From an uncultured Actinomycetes bacterium (GTDB taxonomy: Bacteria > Actinomycetota > Acidimicrobiia > Acidimicrobiales > RAAP-2): 49,863 bases of DNA. The notes below the pieces were generated by a model. That model was not told where the DNA came from. It worked only from the letters and a program-made list of their open reading frames with translations, and did no database searches. A program made the position numbers and the translations under genes. The stretch spans positions 1 through 49,863 of the forward strand of contig CAIUMH010000015.1 in NCBI GenBank assembly GCA_903900235.1, in the 5' to 3' direction. Position 1 is the stretch's first letter; the number at the start of each line of letters is the position of its first letter. This document shows, one piece after another, positions 16,573 to 25,114 of the stretch.

Positions 16573-17856
16573 ATGTCTCCTCACTCGATGCCTGCTCTCC
16601 CGCAGGACGACGTCACCCGTCTCGTTCGATCGACTGGGACCTTCCTGCTCCGCAACAGCTCAGAGGGCACCTTCGATCTCCATAACGTGCTCCAGGGGAT
16701 CGGTGCCGCCTACGACTGCCGCGTCGAGGCGATGGTGACCATGGAAGGTCTGTCCTATGTGATTACCTACCCGGACCTCCACCAGCGCACCGGTGTCCTC
16801 CACGCCCAGCCGTCCCTCGAGCGCCTCGACCTCGTAAGCGAGTTCAAGGACCTCGAAGCGCGCATCACGTCCCGACAGCTCTCCGCTGGCGAGGCAGTGG
16901 CCGCCATGGAGGCCTTGGAGACCAGCACGCCGCCCTACACCTGGTGGATGCGGTTCGTCGGTGTAGTGCTCTTCGCTGTCGGCTTCTCGCCGAGCATGCA
17001 GGCGAACTGGCATGAGGTTGCCATGACCGTGGTCCTGGGCGCCGTGATGGCAGCGGTGTACTTGTTCGGCGAACGCACCAAGATGATCAGGACCATGCTC
17101 CCACTGCTGGCATCGGGGGCGGTGGCCCTGGTGGGCTTCGGCCTGCTCCACGTCGAGCATGCCCATGGCGGACCAGTGCTGGTCATGGTGCCGGCGCTCT
17201 TCGTCATGATCCCTGGTGACTTCCTCTGCGCTGCCGCCGCCGAAATCTCCGTCGGTCAGTTCACCGTCGGAACGATCCGCCTCGTCCAGTCCACCTTCGT
17301 CCTCATGCAGCTCGCCGGGGGCGTCCTGCTCGGCGCCGCCCTCAGCGGGGCGGGTGTGGGCAGTCTCCTCGACTCCTCCACCGTCAACACCCTCCCCTGG
17401 ATCGTCACCTGTGTGGCATGGATCCCCTTCACCGTCGGCATGGCGCTGACCTTTTGCGCCCGGGTTCGGGACATCGGCTGGCTGCTGCTTGGGGTCTATC
17501 TCGCATGGGGCGTCCAGCTGATCACCACCTGGAGCTTCGGGGAGACCGCTGGGACCTTTGCCGCCGCCACCGCCCTGACCTTGCTTGGGGTGCTCGTCGG
17601 ATCGAGCCCGAAGCGACCACCCAGCCTCGTGATCATCCTGGGAGGTGTCTTCGTCCTGACCGTCGGGTCCATGGCCCTGCGCGGCATTACGACCCTGGCG
17701 GGAGGCCACCTCCTGGCCAGCTTCGGTGACCTCGCCACCTTCGTCAAGGTCGCCAGTGCCCTGTCGTTTGGCCTCATCGTGGGGACCAGCATCGGTGTGG
17801 CCATCTTGCGATCCGTCCGGCCGGACGTGGTGCAGGCAATGGCCGCGGAACGCTGA
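16573..17856 (+). CDS. Threonine/serine exporter family protein (ThrE-like)
   Basis: Membrane exporter of 427 aa in the ThrE family, which exports threonine and serine by proton antiport. It is a fusion of the two usual parts. The N-terminal cytoplasmic region runs to about residue 125 and includes the conserved RLVRSTGTFLLRNSSEG start and a DUF1212-like core. The C-terminal membrane part holds about ten hydrophobic segments, including LVMVPALFVMIPGDFLCAAAAEIS with the family Pro-Gly pair. The ATG at 16573 lies 6 nt behind a TAGGGT box and has no ribosome-binding site. The substrate could differ in this clade. Confidence 0.88.
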   Translation: MSPHSMPALPQDDVTRLVRSTGTFLLRNSSEGTFDLHNVLQGIGAAYDCRVEAMVTMEGLSYVITYPDLHQRTGVLHAQPSLERLDLVSEFKDLEARITSRQLSAGEAVAAMEALETSTPPYTWWMRFVGVVLFAVGFSPSMQANWHEVAMTVVLGAVMAAVYLFGERTKMIRTMLPLLASGAVALVGFGLLHVEHAHGGPVLVMVPALFVMIPGDFLCAAAAEISVGQFTVGTIRLVQSTFVLMQLAGGVLLGAALSGAGVGSLLDSSTVNTLPWIVTCVAWIPFTVGMALTFCARVRDIGWLLLGVYLAWGVQLITTWSFGETAGTFAAATALTLLGVLVGSSPKRPPSLVIILGGVFVLTVGSMALRGITTLAGGHLLASFGDLATFVKVASALSFGLIVGTSIGVAILRSVRPDVVQAMAAER

Positions 17857-17915
17857 GGCGGTACTCGCCAGCCGGCTGCGCCTAGTCTCTCCGTGACGCC
17901 AGAAAGGAGGACTCC

Positions 17916-18764
17916 ATGGCCACCAACAAGAACCCCAACGGCAAGCAGCTGCTCGCAGCCTCGCTTGCGCTGTTTCGCCAGGACACGAGCATCGCCGCCC
18001 TGCCAGTGCTCTCCGTTGCCTCTGCGTTCACCACCTTGGTCATCATCGGTGGGGGCCTCGGCGGCCTGCTCACGATTGCCGGGATCTCGTCCCAGGTGAG
18101 CTTCATCGCCTCCATTGCGCTGGCGCTGCTCATCACGATGTTCCTGAGCACCTTCTTCGGCGTGGCCGTGGTGTTCGCCGCCGCCGACCGGATTGAGGGC
18201 GGAAACCCCACCGTTGCGAGCTGCATCGCCAAGGCGTGGGGTCGAAAGGGGATCATCTTCGGCTGGGCACTGCTCTCGGCCGTGGTGGGAACAATCATGA
18301 GCGCCATCCAAGAGAAGGTCCCCTTCGGCGAGCTCTTGAGCATCCTCGGCGGCCTGGCCTGGGCCGTGGCGACGTGGTTCGTGCTTCCGGTCATCGCCTT
18401 CGAGGACGTCTCCCCCTTCGGTGCGGTCAAGCGATCGTCGGAGCTGTTCAAGCAGCGGTGGGGCAAGGTCTCCCGAAGTGCCGTCCGCTTTGGGATCCTC
18501 TTCCTCGGCTGGATGCTGCTCGGGATCGCCGGCCTCGTCGGCGGCTTCGTGCTCGCCATCAGCGCTCACTCGTTCGGTGCGCTCGTGATCGTTGGACTGC
18601 TTCTGGCCGCCGCCGGCCTCCTGCTGATCATTGTGGTCAGCGTCTATCTATCAGTCGTGCAGATGTATCTCCGCACCATCCTCTACCGCTTCGCCGTCGG
18701 AGCATCAGTCCCCGACCTCGGCATCGACCTCGCCTCTGCGTTCCCTGCGGCGCCGCTGCGCTAG
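17916..18764 (+). CDS. DUF6159-type membrane protein
   Basis: Polytopic membrane protein of 282 aa with five or six hydrophobic segments. It resembles the DUF6159-type family, whose pattern includes GRKGIIFGWALLSAVVG, a LGGLAWAVATWFVLPVIAFED stretch and a GAVKRSSELFKQRWG amphipathic region. Function is unknown for the family. The start is firm: AAGGAGG lies 5 nt before the ATG. It is on the same strand as the ThrE-type gene, 59 nt downstream, and converges with the sulfatase gene with only 4 nt between stops. Confidence 0.78.
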   Translation: MATNKNPNGKQLLAASLALFRQDTSIAALPVLSVASAFTTLVIIGGGLGGLLTIAGISSQVSFIASIALALLITMFLSTFFGVAVVFAAADRIEGGNPTVASCIAKAWGRKGIIFGWALLSAVVGTIMSAIQEKVPFGELLSILGGLAWAVATWFVLPVIAFEDVSPFGAVKRSSELFKQRWGKVSRSAVRFGILFLGWMLLGIAGLVGGFVLAISAHSFGALVIVGLLLAAAGLLLIIVVSVYLSVVQMYLRTILYRFAVGASVPDLGIDLASAFPAAPLR

Positions 18765-18768
18765 CGGG

Positions 18769-20337
18769 TCAGACGGGTGCCACGCACTCGAGGCGAGGCT
18801 CACGAGCCTGAGGCTGATGACGACGCAAGTCGTCGATCAGCTCGTCGCGCAGTGAGCGGCGGGATGCGTCATTCCACAGGTTGACCCGCTCGAGCGGGTC
18901 GTCGGCGAGGTCGTAGAGCTCGCCCTCGGTCCCGTCGTGGCTGGTGCCGGGGAGGCACATCGTGAGGGTGAACCCATCACGGGTGATGGTCCGCAGGTGC
19001 ACCGCAACGCCGAACAATTCCGAATCCCACTCGGTCAGCGTGCGCTCAATACCTCGGGCCGCTGCGTCGTCATCATCGACCGGCAGGGCGGAACCCTCCA
19101 TCCAGTCACGGTGCTCGATCCCGATAATCTGCCCAATCGTGGGGGCAAGGTCCACGAGGCCCACCGGTGCGGTCACCGTCGCCGGGTCGACATTGGCCGA
19201 GGGTGCCGGACGCCAGATCAGCGGCAGTCGCATCAGGCCGGCGGTGTGATACGGGCCCTTGAACAGAAGACCGAAGTCACCACCAAGCTCACCGTGATCC
19301 GTCGTGAAGATGATGTCCACGTCGTCATCCCAGCCCTTGGCGGCGATCATGGCCAGGACTCGGCCGATGGCCTCGTCGATCAGCTCGACCTCGATGGCGT
19401 TCTTGGCGGTGATCTCGGCCAACTGATCGGGCTCCAGGGTGGCGGGGACCCACTTGAGTGGCGCCTCGAAGTTCGAGACAATCCGTCCCGTGTACCAGTC
19501 CATCCAGTGCCTCGGCTTGGCTGACAAAACAGCCTCACGCTCAGCTGCCGAGGCGATGTAGCCCTCGGGGAGATCGATGTCACGCCACGACACCCGGTGG
19601 TTCTCACTCTCGGGCGGGTCCCAAGGGTGGTGCGGGTCGGGGAAGCTCATCCAGCAGAACCAGTCCTCGTCCTGGCTGCGTCCCTCAAGCCAGTCGATCG
19701 TGCGGTCGGCGACCCAGTCGGTGTGGTAGTTCTCACGGCCGATCGGGTTGTCCTTGACCTGCACTGCACCGGTCTCACCGCCACCCTCTGCCGAGACCTC
19801 GAAATCCCCGTCGAGGACCGGGAAGAAGCCCGCCAGGGCTTCTGGGTGATTGAGCAGAAGCCAGCGCGAGTAGTGCAGCGGCGCAGCTGGTCCGTGGGTG
19901 GCCAACTCCATGTGGTCGAAGCCATAGAGAGGACCACGAGAGCCGTCGTGCCACGCCGCCTGCTCGGTGAAGACTTCGGCCGCCGCCAGGCGGTTCTCGG
20001 CGAAGACGCCGAAGGGATCCATGTAGGGCTCGAAATGAGCCTTGCCGATCAGGGCCGTTGCGTAGCCGGCCCTGTGCACCTCTTCAACGATGCTCGGCGA
20101 GTCGGTCGGCAGCGGCACACCATTCATCCAGACCCCGTGGGTCGACGGGTGCTGGCCGGTGATCATGGTCGAGCGCGACGGCATGCAGACCACCGACTGA
20201 GGGTGGGCCCGCTCGTAGCGGATTCCCTGAGCGGCAAGGCCGTCGACCACGGGGGTGCGTGAGTAGATACCGCCATTGCACCCGAGGGTGTCGTAGCGCT
20301 GCTGGTCGGTGGTGATCAGGAGGATCTTGCGTCCCAT
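18769..20337 (-). CDS. Sulfatase (type I, formylglycine-dependent)
   Basis: Sulfatase of the alkaline phosphatase superfamily, 522 aa, that hydrolyses sulfate esters. The N-terminal metal site is LLITTDQQRYD (Asp11). The active-site signature VCMPSRSTMITGQ provides Cys51 in C-x-P-S-R, which a formylglycine-generating enzyme would have to oxidise; none is seen in this window. A further metal site is IFTTDHGE. There is no signal peptide, so it acts in the cytoplasm, unlike many sulfatases of marine polysaccharide degraders. Its ATG overlaps the stop of the SRPBCC gene by one base (TGATG), so it is the third gene of a coupled operon with the dehalogenase. A small sulfated organic compound is a plausible substrate. 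Confidence 0.94.
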   Translation of the reverse strand: MGRKILLITTDQQRYDTLGCNGGIYSRTPVVDGLAAQGIRYERAHPQSVVCMPSRSTMITGQHPSTHGVWMNGVPLPTDSPSIVEEVHRAGYATALIGKAHFEPYMDPFGVFAENRLAAAEVFTEQAAWHDGSRGPLYGFDHMELATHGPAAPLHYSRWLLLNHPEALAGFFPVLDGDFEVSAEGGGETGAVQVKDNPIGRENYHTDWVADRTIDWLEGRSQDEDWFCWMSFPDPHHPWDPPESENHRVSWRDIDLPEGYIASAAEREAVLSAKPRHWMDWYTGRIVSNFEAPLKWVPATLEPDQLAEITAKNAIEVELIDEAIGRVLAMIAAKGWDDDVDIIFTTDHGELGGDFGLLFKGPYHTAGLMRLPLIWRPAPSANVDPATVTAPVGLVDLAPTIGQIIGIEHRDWMEGSALPVDDDDAAARGIERTLTEWDSELFGVAVHLRTITRDGFTLTMCLPGTSHDGTEGELYDLADDPLERVNLWNDASRRSLRDELIDDLRRHQPQAREPRLECVAPV

Positions 20338-20732
20338 CAGTTGCTCTCTTCCATCTGTCGCTTAATCTCTGCGAGTCCTCGGGACGTGGCGGAACCAATC
20401 ACAAGGCTCATGATCCTCGGCTCCGTGTCGGTCGTGTACATGAGCAAAGTCCTGCCATCTTCGAGGCCAATGGCATCCAAGGTGCCGTGATGCTGACTCA
20501 GGATCGGCAGGTTCAAGGTGTACTGGATCCGCCGAAGGATGGGGTCAACAATGAGGATCTGCTCGTCGATCGACACCCCAGAGTTCGACACAATCGTCCG
20601 AGTAGTGCCCTCGACGGGCGATGCAGAGAAGTCCGGGAACCACTCGTGAAGGCGCGAGGGGTCGCCGATGCGCTCCCAGACCGCCTCAACGGGGGCGTCG
20701 ATCTCAATGTGGTAGCGAACTCCGCCGTACAT
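20337..20732 (-). CDS. SRPBCC (polyketide cyclase/START-like) protein
   Basis: Single-domain helix-grip protein of 131 aa with a hydrophobic ligand cavity. The start YHIEIDAPVEAVWERIGDPSRLHEWFP is the typical SRPBCC N-terminus, and the last helix ends the protein. Members bind lipids, polyketides or aromatic compounds and some are enzymes; no catalytic residue can be assigned. Both ends overlap neighbours by one base in TGATG arrangements (20732 with the dehalogenase, 20337 with the sulfatase), so the three proteins are made together and probably act on the same compound. Confidence 0.85.
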   Translation of the reverse strand: MYGGVRYHIEIDAPVEAVWERIGDPSRLHEWFPDFSASPVEGTTRTIVSNSGVSIDEQILIVDPILRRIQYTLNLPILSQHHGTLDAIGLEDGRTLLMYTTDTEPRIMSLVIGSATSRGLAEIKRQMEESN

Positions 20733-21649
20733 CAGCTCTCCTTCTGACTCGACATGACGTCAAGCACGATCTGAGCGAGTTGCGGCCCGGCATCCTCCTG
20801 GATGAAGTGGCCGCCTCGCTCAATGATGACATGTGATTGGCCGTCTGCTCCGGCTATGTGCTCCTTGAACCAGACCTCAGAGCCCTTTGTCACGGGGTCC
20901 GAATCGCCAAAGGCCGTCACGAATGGCCGGGAGAATTCGGTCAATGCTTTCAGGGCGAGCTCATTCTCGGCCGCGCTCGGTGCGTCTGCGCTGGCCGGGA
21001 CAAGCGTCGGGAACATCCTCGCCCCCGCCTTCGCCTCCTCGGTGTCGAACGGGGCATCGTAGGCCGCGATCACGTCGGGGGAAAGGTCGGTGACACAGCC
21101 ACCGTTGATGATGTGACCCACCGGGAAGGTCTCGACACTCTGAGAGAAGTCCCGCCAGGCGAAGAAGGCATCACTGAGCTTGGTCTTGCCGATGGGGAGG
21201 AAGGTGTTCGAGGCCACCACGGCGGAGAAGCGCTCCGGCTCGGCCGCCACGAGACGCAGGCCGAGCAGGCCGCCCCAGTCCTGGCAGAACAGGGTGACAT
21301 CTCGGAGATCGAGTGCACCGAAGACATGACTGCGCAACCACAAGACATTGCGCTCATAGGTGTAGGCCGCCCTGTCCGTGGGCTTGTCGGACCGGCCGAA
21401 GCCCACGAGGTCAGGGGCGATGACCCGACAGCCAGCGGAGACGAGCGGCGGGATCATGGTGCGGTAGAGATAGGACCACGAGGGCTCGCCGTGGAGCAGG
21501 AGCACTACAGGACCGTTGGCTGGGCCCTCATCGATGTGGTGGACGCGGAGCGTTGCGCCCTCAGTGTCGTCGATTTCGACATAGTGCGGGGCGAATGAGT
21601 ACCCAGGAAGGTCGTCGAACCGATCATCAGGTGTACGGGCGATATTCAT
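20732..21649 (-). CDS. Haloalkane dehalogenase-like alpha/beta hydrolase
   Basis: Alpha/beta-hydrolase of 305 aa resembling haloalkane dehalogenases, which replace a halide with hydroxyl by attack of an Asp. The oxyanion-hole motif is HGEPSWSYLYR, and the nucleophile elbow CQDWGG has Asp124 followed by the halide-binding Trp125. The catalytic acid may be in FGDSDPVTKG and the His is His281 in ERGGHFIQED. An Asp nucleophile is shared with epoxide hydrolases, but the elbow and HGEPSW favour dehalogenase. AAGGAG lies about 5 nt before the ATG. It is the first gene of the coupled operon with SRPBCC and sulfatase, behind a 23-bp imperfect palindrome. Confidence 0.88.
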   Translation of the reverse strand: MNIARTPDDRFDDLPGYSFAPHYVEIDDTEGATLRVHHIDEGPANGPVVLLLHGEPSWSYLYRTMIPPLVSAGCRVIAPDLVGFGRSDKPTDRAAYTYERNVLWLRSHVFGALDLRDVTLFCQDWGGLLGLRLVAAEPERFSAVVASNTFLPIGKTKLSDAFFAWRDFSQSVETFPVGHIINGGCVTDLSPDVIAAYDAPFDTEEAKAGARMFPTLVPASADAPSAAENELALKALTEFSRPFVTAFGDSDPVTKGSEVWFKEHIAGADGQSHVIIERGGHFIQEDAGPQLAQIVLDVMSSQKES

Positions 21650-21678
21650 TGCGCTCCTTCATGTCTCCTCGACACCCC

Positions 21679-21701
21679 TCACAATAGACCATCCATTGTC
21701 A
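21679..21701. promoter_or_regulatory. 23-bp imperfect palindrome upstream of the dehalogenase operon
   Basis: On the minus strand the half-sites are ACAATgGA and TCtATTGT around a TGG centre, so 7 of 8 pairs match, flanked by an outer T-A pair. It lies 30 nt upstream of the dehalogenase start, where a TetR-type repressor would block the promoter. No regulator gene is adjacent. The sulfotransferase gene starts 52 nt away in the other direction and could share it. Confidence 0.45.
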
Positions 21702-21740
21702 GTGATTATGACAACACCTGAGACCGACGACCAGAGGCGT

Positions 21741-21746
21741 TAGGTT
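21741..21746 (+). promoter_or_regulatory. -10 box (TAGGTT) for leaderless sulfotransferase mRNA
   Basis: TAGGTT ends 6 nt before the ATG at 21753 with no Shine-Dalgarno sequence. The same geometry occurs before the paralogous sulfotransferase at 24073. Confidence 0.45.
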
Positions 21747-21752
21747 TTGCCG

Positions 21753-22742
21753 ATGGCGCCGCCGGAACAATCGCCGATCTCGAAATTGGTCAGGCACGTC
21801 CGCTGGCGGACTCAACAGTCCAGCCGAGCGCTCCATCAGCTCGCCGTCCTCGACCTCCATCGGGATCCGTCGCGAGGCCTCCACCTCGCCGGGTGGCAGC
21901 GCTCAGGGTCGACATGGCTGGCCAGGATGACGACCTCGGCTGCGTCAACCCGGATGGTGTACGAGCCGTCGAACCTGCGCCACGGCCTCCTGACCGGCGG
22001 TGAGCCCCACCTCCACCCTCTGCCGCTGGCCGGGCCCGACGACGAACTCGGCGTCGAAGGCGTCGATGTCATCGATGCGCTCGCTGGGCGAATCTCGACG
22101 ACCTGGACCAACCCGAAGATCACCGACCGTCTCCCCCGCCGACGCGTGGTCAAGGACGTCCGGACGGTCGGAGCGGTCCCCTGGATCGCCGGTCGCCTGC
22201 CCGACACCCCGGTGGTACTGCTCCTGCGCCACCCCATGGCGGTGGCGCACTCGATCATCGAACTCGGCTGGAACGCCGACCCGAGCTCGACCAATGCGGC
22301 GGCCGAGGCGCAGGACCCCGAAGCCACCCATCGGGCCCGCCAGGTGGCGCTGCTCGACGAAGTCGGCCGGTGGGCCAGCAATCACGGGTTCACCCTCCGT
22401 CACTCGGCGAGCGCTGCCGTCCACGTGATCCTCTATGAGCATCTCGTTGAGGATCCCCGGAGCGAGCTCGAACGATTGGGCCAGTTCCTCACCCGGTTCC
22501 CGACCCACTGGGGCGATTGGGCCCCCGATCTCTCCAACATCGAGGCTCCCTCGAAGACCTCGTTCCGGCGCACCGAGACCACTGCGACAGGGTGGATCGA
22601 CTCGTGGTCGTCGCGCTACGAGACAGCGACCCTCGAAGCGGCCCAGCGCCTCCTGGCGGCTGAGGGTCTTGACCGGGTCTACGGCGCATCGAACCTTCCG
22701 CTGCTCAGCGGAGACAAGGTCCTTGATGCCATGGCGCCCTGA
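21753..22742 (+). CDS. Sulfotransferase, first of a paralogous pair
   Basis: PAPS-dependent sulfotransferase of 329 aa. The phosphosulfate-binding loop is LAGWQRSGSTWLARM and the 3'-phosphate region is VVLLLRHPMAVAHSIIELGW. Between them, RRRVVKDVRTVGAVPWIA is shared with the second copy at 24073 (RRRVVKDIVGVGALAWIA), as are C-terminal stretches such as LDRVYG/LDRLYG, so the two arose by duplication. No signal peptide or membrane helix is present. The ATG at 21753 is preferred over the TTG at 21747 because a TAGGTT box ends 6 nt before it. It converges on a glycosyltransferase gene, which suggests transfer of sulfate to a sugar. Confidence 0.9.
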   Translation: MAPPEQSPISKLVRHVRWRTQQSSRALHQLAVLDLHRDPSRGLHLAGWQRSGSTWLARMTTSAASTRMVYEPSNLRHGLLTGGEPHLHPLPLAGPDDELGVEGVDVIDALAGRISTTWTNPKITDRLPRRRVVKDVRTVGAVPWIAGRLPDTPVVLLLRHPMAVAHSIIELGWNADPSSTNAAAEAQDPEATHRARQVALLDEVGRWASNHGFTLRHSASAAVHVILYEHLVEDPRSELERLGQFLTRFPTHWGDWAPDLSNIEAPSKTSFRRTETTATGWIDSWSSRYETATLEAAQRLLAAEGLDRVYGASNLPLLSGDKVLDAMAP

Positions 22743-22853
22743 CGGCGCTTACCTAAACCGCAAGACCCTTCGTCCCGAGGAGCCGGGATCGAGACCTGTG
22801 CGGCCGACACACCCGCAGCCCTCCAACGCTCGAGGTGGACCACTCAGCGCACA

Positions 22854-24032
22854 TCAGCGACCCATGGCATCGAGGAGGGCATCGACGGCCTCATCGTGGG
22901 CTGCAGTGCTGAATGCCACCTCTAGGTGATCCCTGCCCGCAACCACGATCCCGTCGAGATCGACACGTTCCTTCAATCCTGCGATCAGGGCCGCCACCTC
23001 AGGTGCGGTGGGCGCCGCCAACAGATCGAGGTCGGCTGTGCCACCCACAGTGGCGGCAGAGTGCGTGGTGGTGACCACTGGACGGCCCATGGCCCACGCC
23101 TGCAGGATCGAGGTCTTCACTCCGAAGGCTCGCAACGCCGGGACCAAGATTGCAGTCGCTCCCGCGCAGATCGCTCGCGGGTCCTCCACCGTCCCGTCAA
23201 GCACAACGCCGGGAGCGGCCCGGTCGATGAGGTCTTGGTGGAATCCAGTGGCAGAGATCAGGCGCAGGCGCAGGCCGGCCGGCCAGCCACCGGCCTCGAG
23301 CGCATCGATGATGCCAACGAGTCCCTCGGCATTGCGCTCCTCGGCCAAGTTGGCCACGGTCACCACGTCGAATGGTCCCGACTCGGGTTCGGGATCGATG
23401 GACGTTGCCCACCATTCCGCATCGATGGCCAATGGAATGATCGAGACCGGCCGACGAAAGGCTCCCTTGGCCCACGGCACCTCACCGGGACCGATCACCA
23501 CCACCCGCTTCGCTCGTCGCGCCGCACGGCGCTCGGCTGCATCACTGAAGGCCATCAGCAGCGGAGGTGGCCACTGAAGGAGTCTCGGCCCGCGCCAACG
23601 GACACCGGAGCGCTCCTCGGCAAACATCACCGTGCGGGCGACCCGCGCAGCCAGCCGGGTCGTCTCGCGCCTGCGGTAGTTGAGGGTGACGATCAGGTCC
23701 GGCTCAGTGAAGCGGAGACCACCAACCAACTCGCGCTCCCATGGCGTCTGGGTGAACCGCCCGCCGAGGAGGCGGAGGGCGTGAGCCAGCCGACCAAGGG
23801 CCGACCCCGGCGTCGGGTCGAAGGCCATCGGAGCGATGAGAGGCATCTCAGTGAAGCCGAGGACGTTCTCGACCCGCGGACTCAGTCCCACCACCGTCAC
23901 GTCGGCCCGTCGACGGAGCGAGGCCACCAGCGCCTCATAGCGAGTCACAAAGCCATGCGCCAGAGGAACATCGATGTCGGAGACCACGAGGACGGTGACG
24001 CGGACGGGCACGCCATAAGTGTCGCGCATCAC
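22854..24032 (-). CDS. Glycosyltransferase (GT4-like), first of a paralogous pair
   Basis: GT-B fold glycosyltransferase of 392 aa, probably retaining GT4-like. The N-domain has VLVVSDIDVPLAHGFVTR and the C-domain has FDVVTVANLAEERNAEGL, then LRLRLISATGFHQDL, and a donor-site region AFGVKTSILQAWAMGRPVVTTTHSAATVGG. The E-x7-E motif is relaxed here. It is closely related to the gene at 26980-28116, which shows the same blocks (VVVANLMMERTAEPL, ANGVKNGIIQGWAIGCPVI). The start is a GTG at 24032, with GTG at 24011 an alternative; the divergent sulfotransferase starts 40 nt away. The donor and acceptor sugars are unknown. Confidence 0.85.
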   Translation of the reverse strand: MMRDTYGVPVRVTVLVVSDIDVPLAHGFVTRYEALVASLRRRADVTVVGLSPRVENVLGFTEMPLIAPMAFDPTPGSALGRLAHALRLLGGRFTQTPWERELVGGLRFTEPDLIVTLNYRRRETTRLAARVARTVMFAEERSGVRWRGPRLLQWPPPLLMAFSDAAERRAARRAKRVVVIGPGEVPWAKGAFRRPVSIIPLAIDAEWWATSIDPEPESGPFDVVTVANLAEERNAEGLVGIIDALEAGGWPAGLRLRLISATGFHQDLIDRAAPGVVLDGTVEDPRAICAGATAILVPALRAFGVKTSILQAWAMGRPVVTTTHSAATVGGTADLDLLAAPTAPEVAALIAGLKERVDLDGIVVAGRDHLEVAFSTAAHDEAVDALLDAMGR

Positions 24033-24060
24033 ACAGAGTCCCTCATCTGAGAGGTCGTCC

Positions 24061-24066
24061 TAGGAT
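24061..24066 (+). promoter_or_regulatory. -10 box (TAGGAT) for leaderless sulfotransferase mRNA
   Basis: TAGGAT ends 6 nt before the ATG at 24073. It overlaps the palindrome CCTAGG, so TAGGAC is also read on the minus strand; the two divergent genes may share a bidirectional promoter core. Confidence 0.4.
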
Positions 24067-24072
24067 GCGGTC

Positions 24073-25104
24073 ATGAAGCCGAAGGGGTCGGGTGGAGCCG
24101 GGGTGGTCCGCCGCATCCGCCGACACCTGGCATGGCGTCGGCAGCGCTTCGACGTCACCCTCGGCACTCAGCTGTTCCTCGATCCCCTCCATCAGCCGTC
24201 CCGATCCCTCTATCTCGTGTCCTGGCCGCGATCAGGATCGACGTGGCTGGCCGAGATGGTGGCATCGAGCCCGGGCACACGACTGGTCTTCGAGCCCGCC
24301 AATCTCCCCTATGCCGGTCGACCCGATATCGGCACCGACATGGTTTCGCTCCCGAGGATCGCCCCCGGAGGCGATCTCGGTGGAGCTGCACCGCTCCTCG
24401 AGGCGGCCGTGACCGGACGCCTGCGCACACACTGGTCCGACCAGCTCACCACCACCCGGCTGGCCCGACGGAGGGTCGTGAAGGACATCGTTGGGGTGGG
24501 GGCCCTGGCATGGATCGCCGACCAGTGGCCCGAGATGCCGATCGTGCTGCTCGTCCGCCACCCCCTCGCCGTCGCCCACTCGTTGGTCGAGCTCACGTGG
24601 TCGATGAACAACGTCACCTCGGCTCAGGGGTTCATCGATGCGCACACCGCCGGAGCCGACCCTCGACTCCTGGCCGAGGCGCTGCTCGGCGAGGTGGCCC
24701 AGTGGGTGGACGACCACGCTGCCGCGCTGGGCGCCGACGCCGCTGCGCGCACGCTTGTGATCTTCTACGAGGACCTCATCACCGAACCGCACACCCAGAT
24801 CGATCGGTTGGCCCGTCACCTCGCGACCCACGGTGGCCGCCCTTGGCGTCACCTCACCATGGACTCCGCTCTCATCGGCCGGCCCTCGTTTGCCAGCTTT
24901 CGACGCCAGGAGGCCACCGCTGCGGAGCGCCTCGAGCCTTGGCGGGATGCATATAGCCCCGAGGTCATCGACGACGCGATGGCCCTGCTCGCCGTCCGAG
25001 GTCTCGATCGGCTCTATGGCCCGGGCGCGACGCCACTGGTGTCGGGCGACGAAGCCGCCGAGGTGCTGCGCCGAGCAGCCGAGCAGCCAGGCGCGCCGGA
25101 GTAG
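24073..25104 (+). CDS. Sulfotransferase, second of a paralogous pair
   Basis: PAPS-dependent sulfotransferase of 343 aa, paralogous to the one at 21753. The phosphosulfate loop is LVSWPRSGSTWLAEM, the 3'-phosphate region is VLLVRHPLAVAHSLVELTW, and FEPANLPY after the loop matches YEPSNLRH in the other copy. The basic N-terminus has no hydrophobic segment, so it is cytoplasmic. The ATG lies 6 nt behind a TAGGAT box without a ribosome-binding site. Ten nt separate its stop from the WbsX-like gene, so read-through transcription is likely even though that gene has its own TAGCCT box. Confidence 0.9.
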   Translation: MKPKGSGGAGVVRRIRRHLAWRRQRFDVTLGTQLFLDPLHQPSRSLYLVSWPRSGSTWLAEMVASSPGTRLVFEPANLPYAGRPDIGTDMVSLPRIAPGGDLGGAAPLLEAAVTGRLRTHWSDQLTTTRLARRRVVKDIVGVGALAWIADQWPEMPIVLLVRHPLAVAHSLVELTWSMNNVTSAQGFIDAHTAGADPRLLAEALLGEVAQWVDDHAAALGADAAARTLVIFYEDLITEPHTQIDRLARHLATHGGRPWRHLTMDSALIGRPSFASFRRQEATAAERLEPWRDAYSPEVIDDAMALLAVRGLDRLYGPGATPLVSGDEAAEVLRRAAEQPGAPE

Positions 25105-25107
25105 CCT
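25102..25107 (+). promoter_or_regulatory. -10 box (TAGCCT) overlapping the upstream stop codon
   Basis: TAGCCT ends 7 nt before the ATG at 25115. Its first three bases are the TAG stop of the sulfotransferase gene. The start codon has no ribosome-binding site, which supports a leaderless transcript. Confidence 0.35.
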
Positions 25108-25114
25108 CCATCCA

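Noticed and set aside
16660-17709. Long open frame (349 aa) antisense to the ThrE-type exporter
   Set aside because: The plus-strand gene has full family motifs and membrane segments; the antisense product is rich in His, Glu and Gly with no fold.
17496-18569. Open frame (357 aa) antisense to the ThrE-type and DUF6159-type genes
   Set aside because: It spans two real genes on the opposite strand and is low-complexity.
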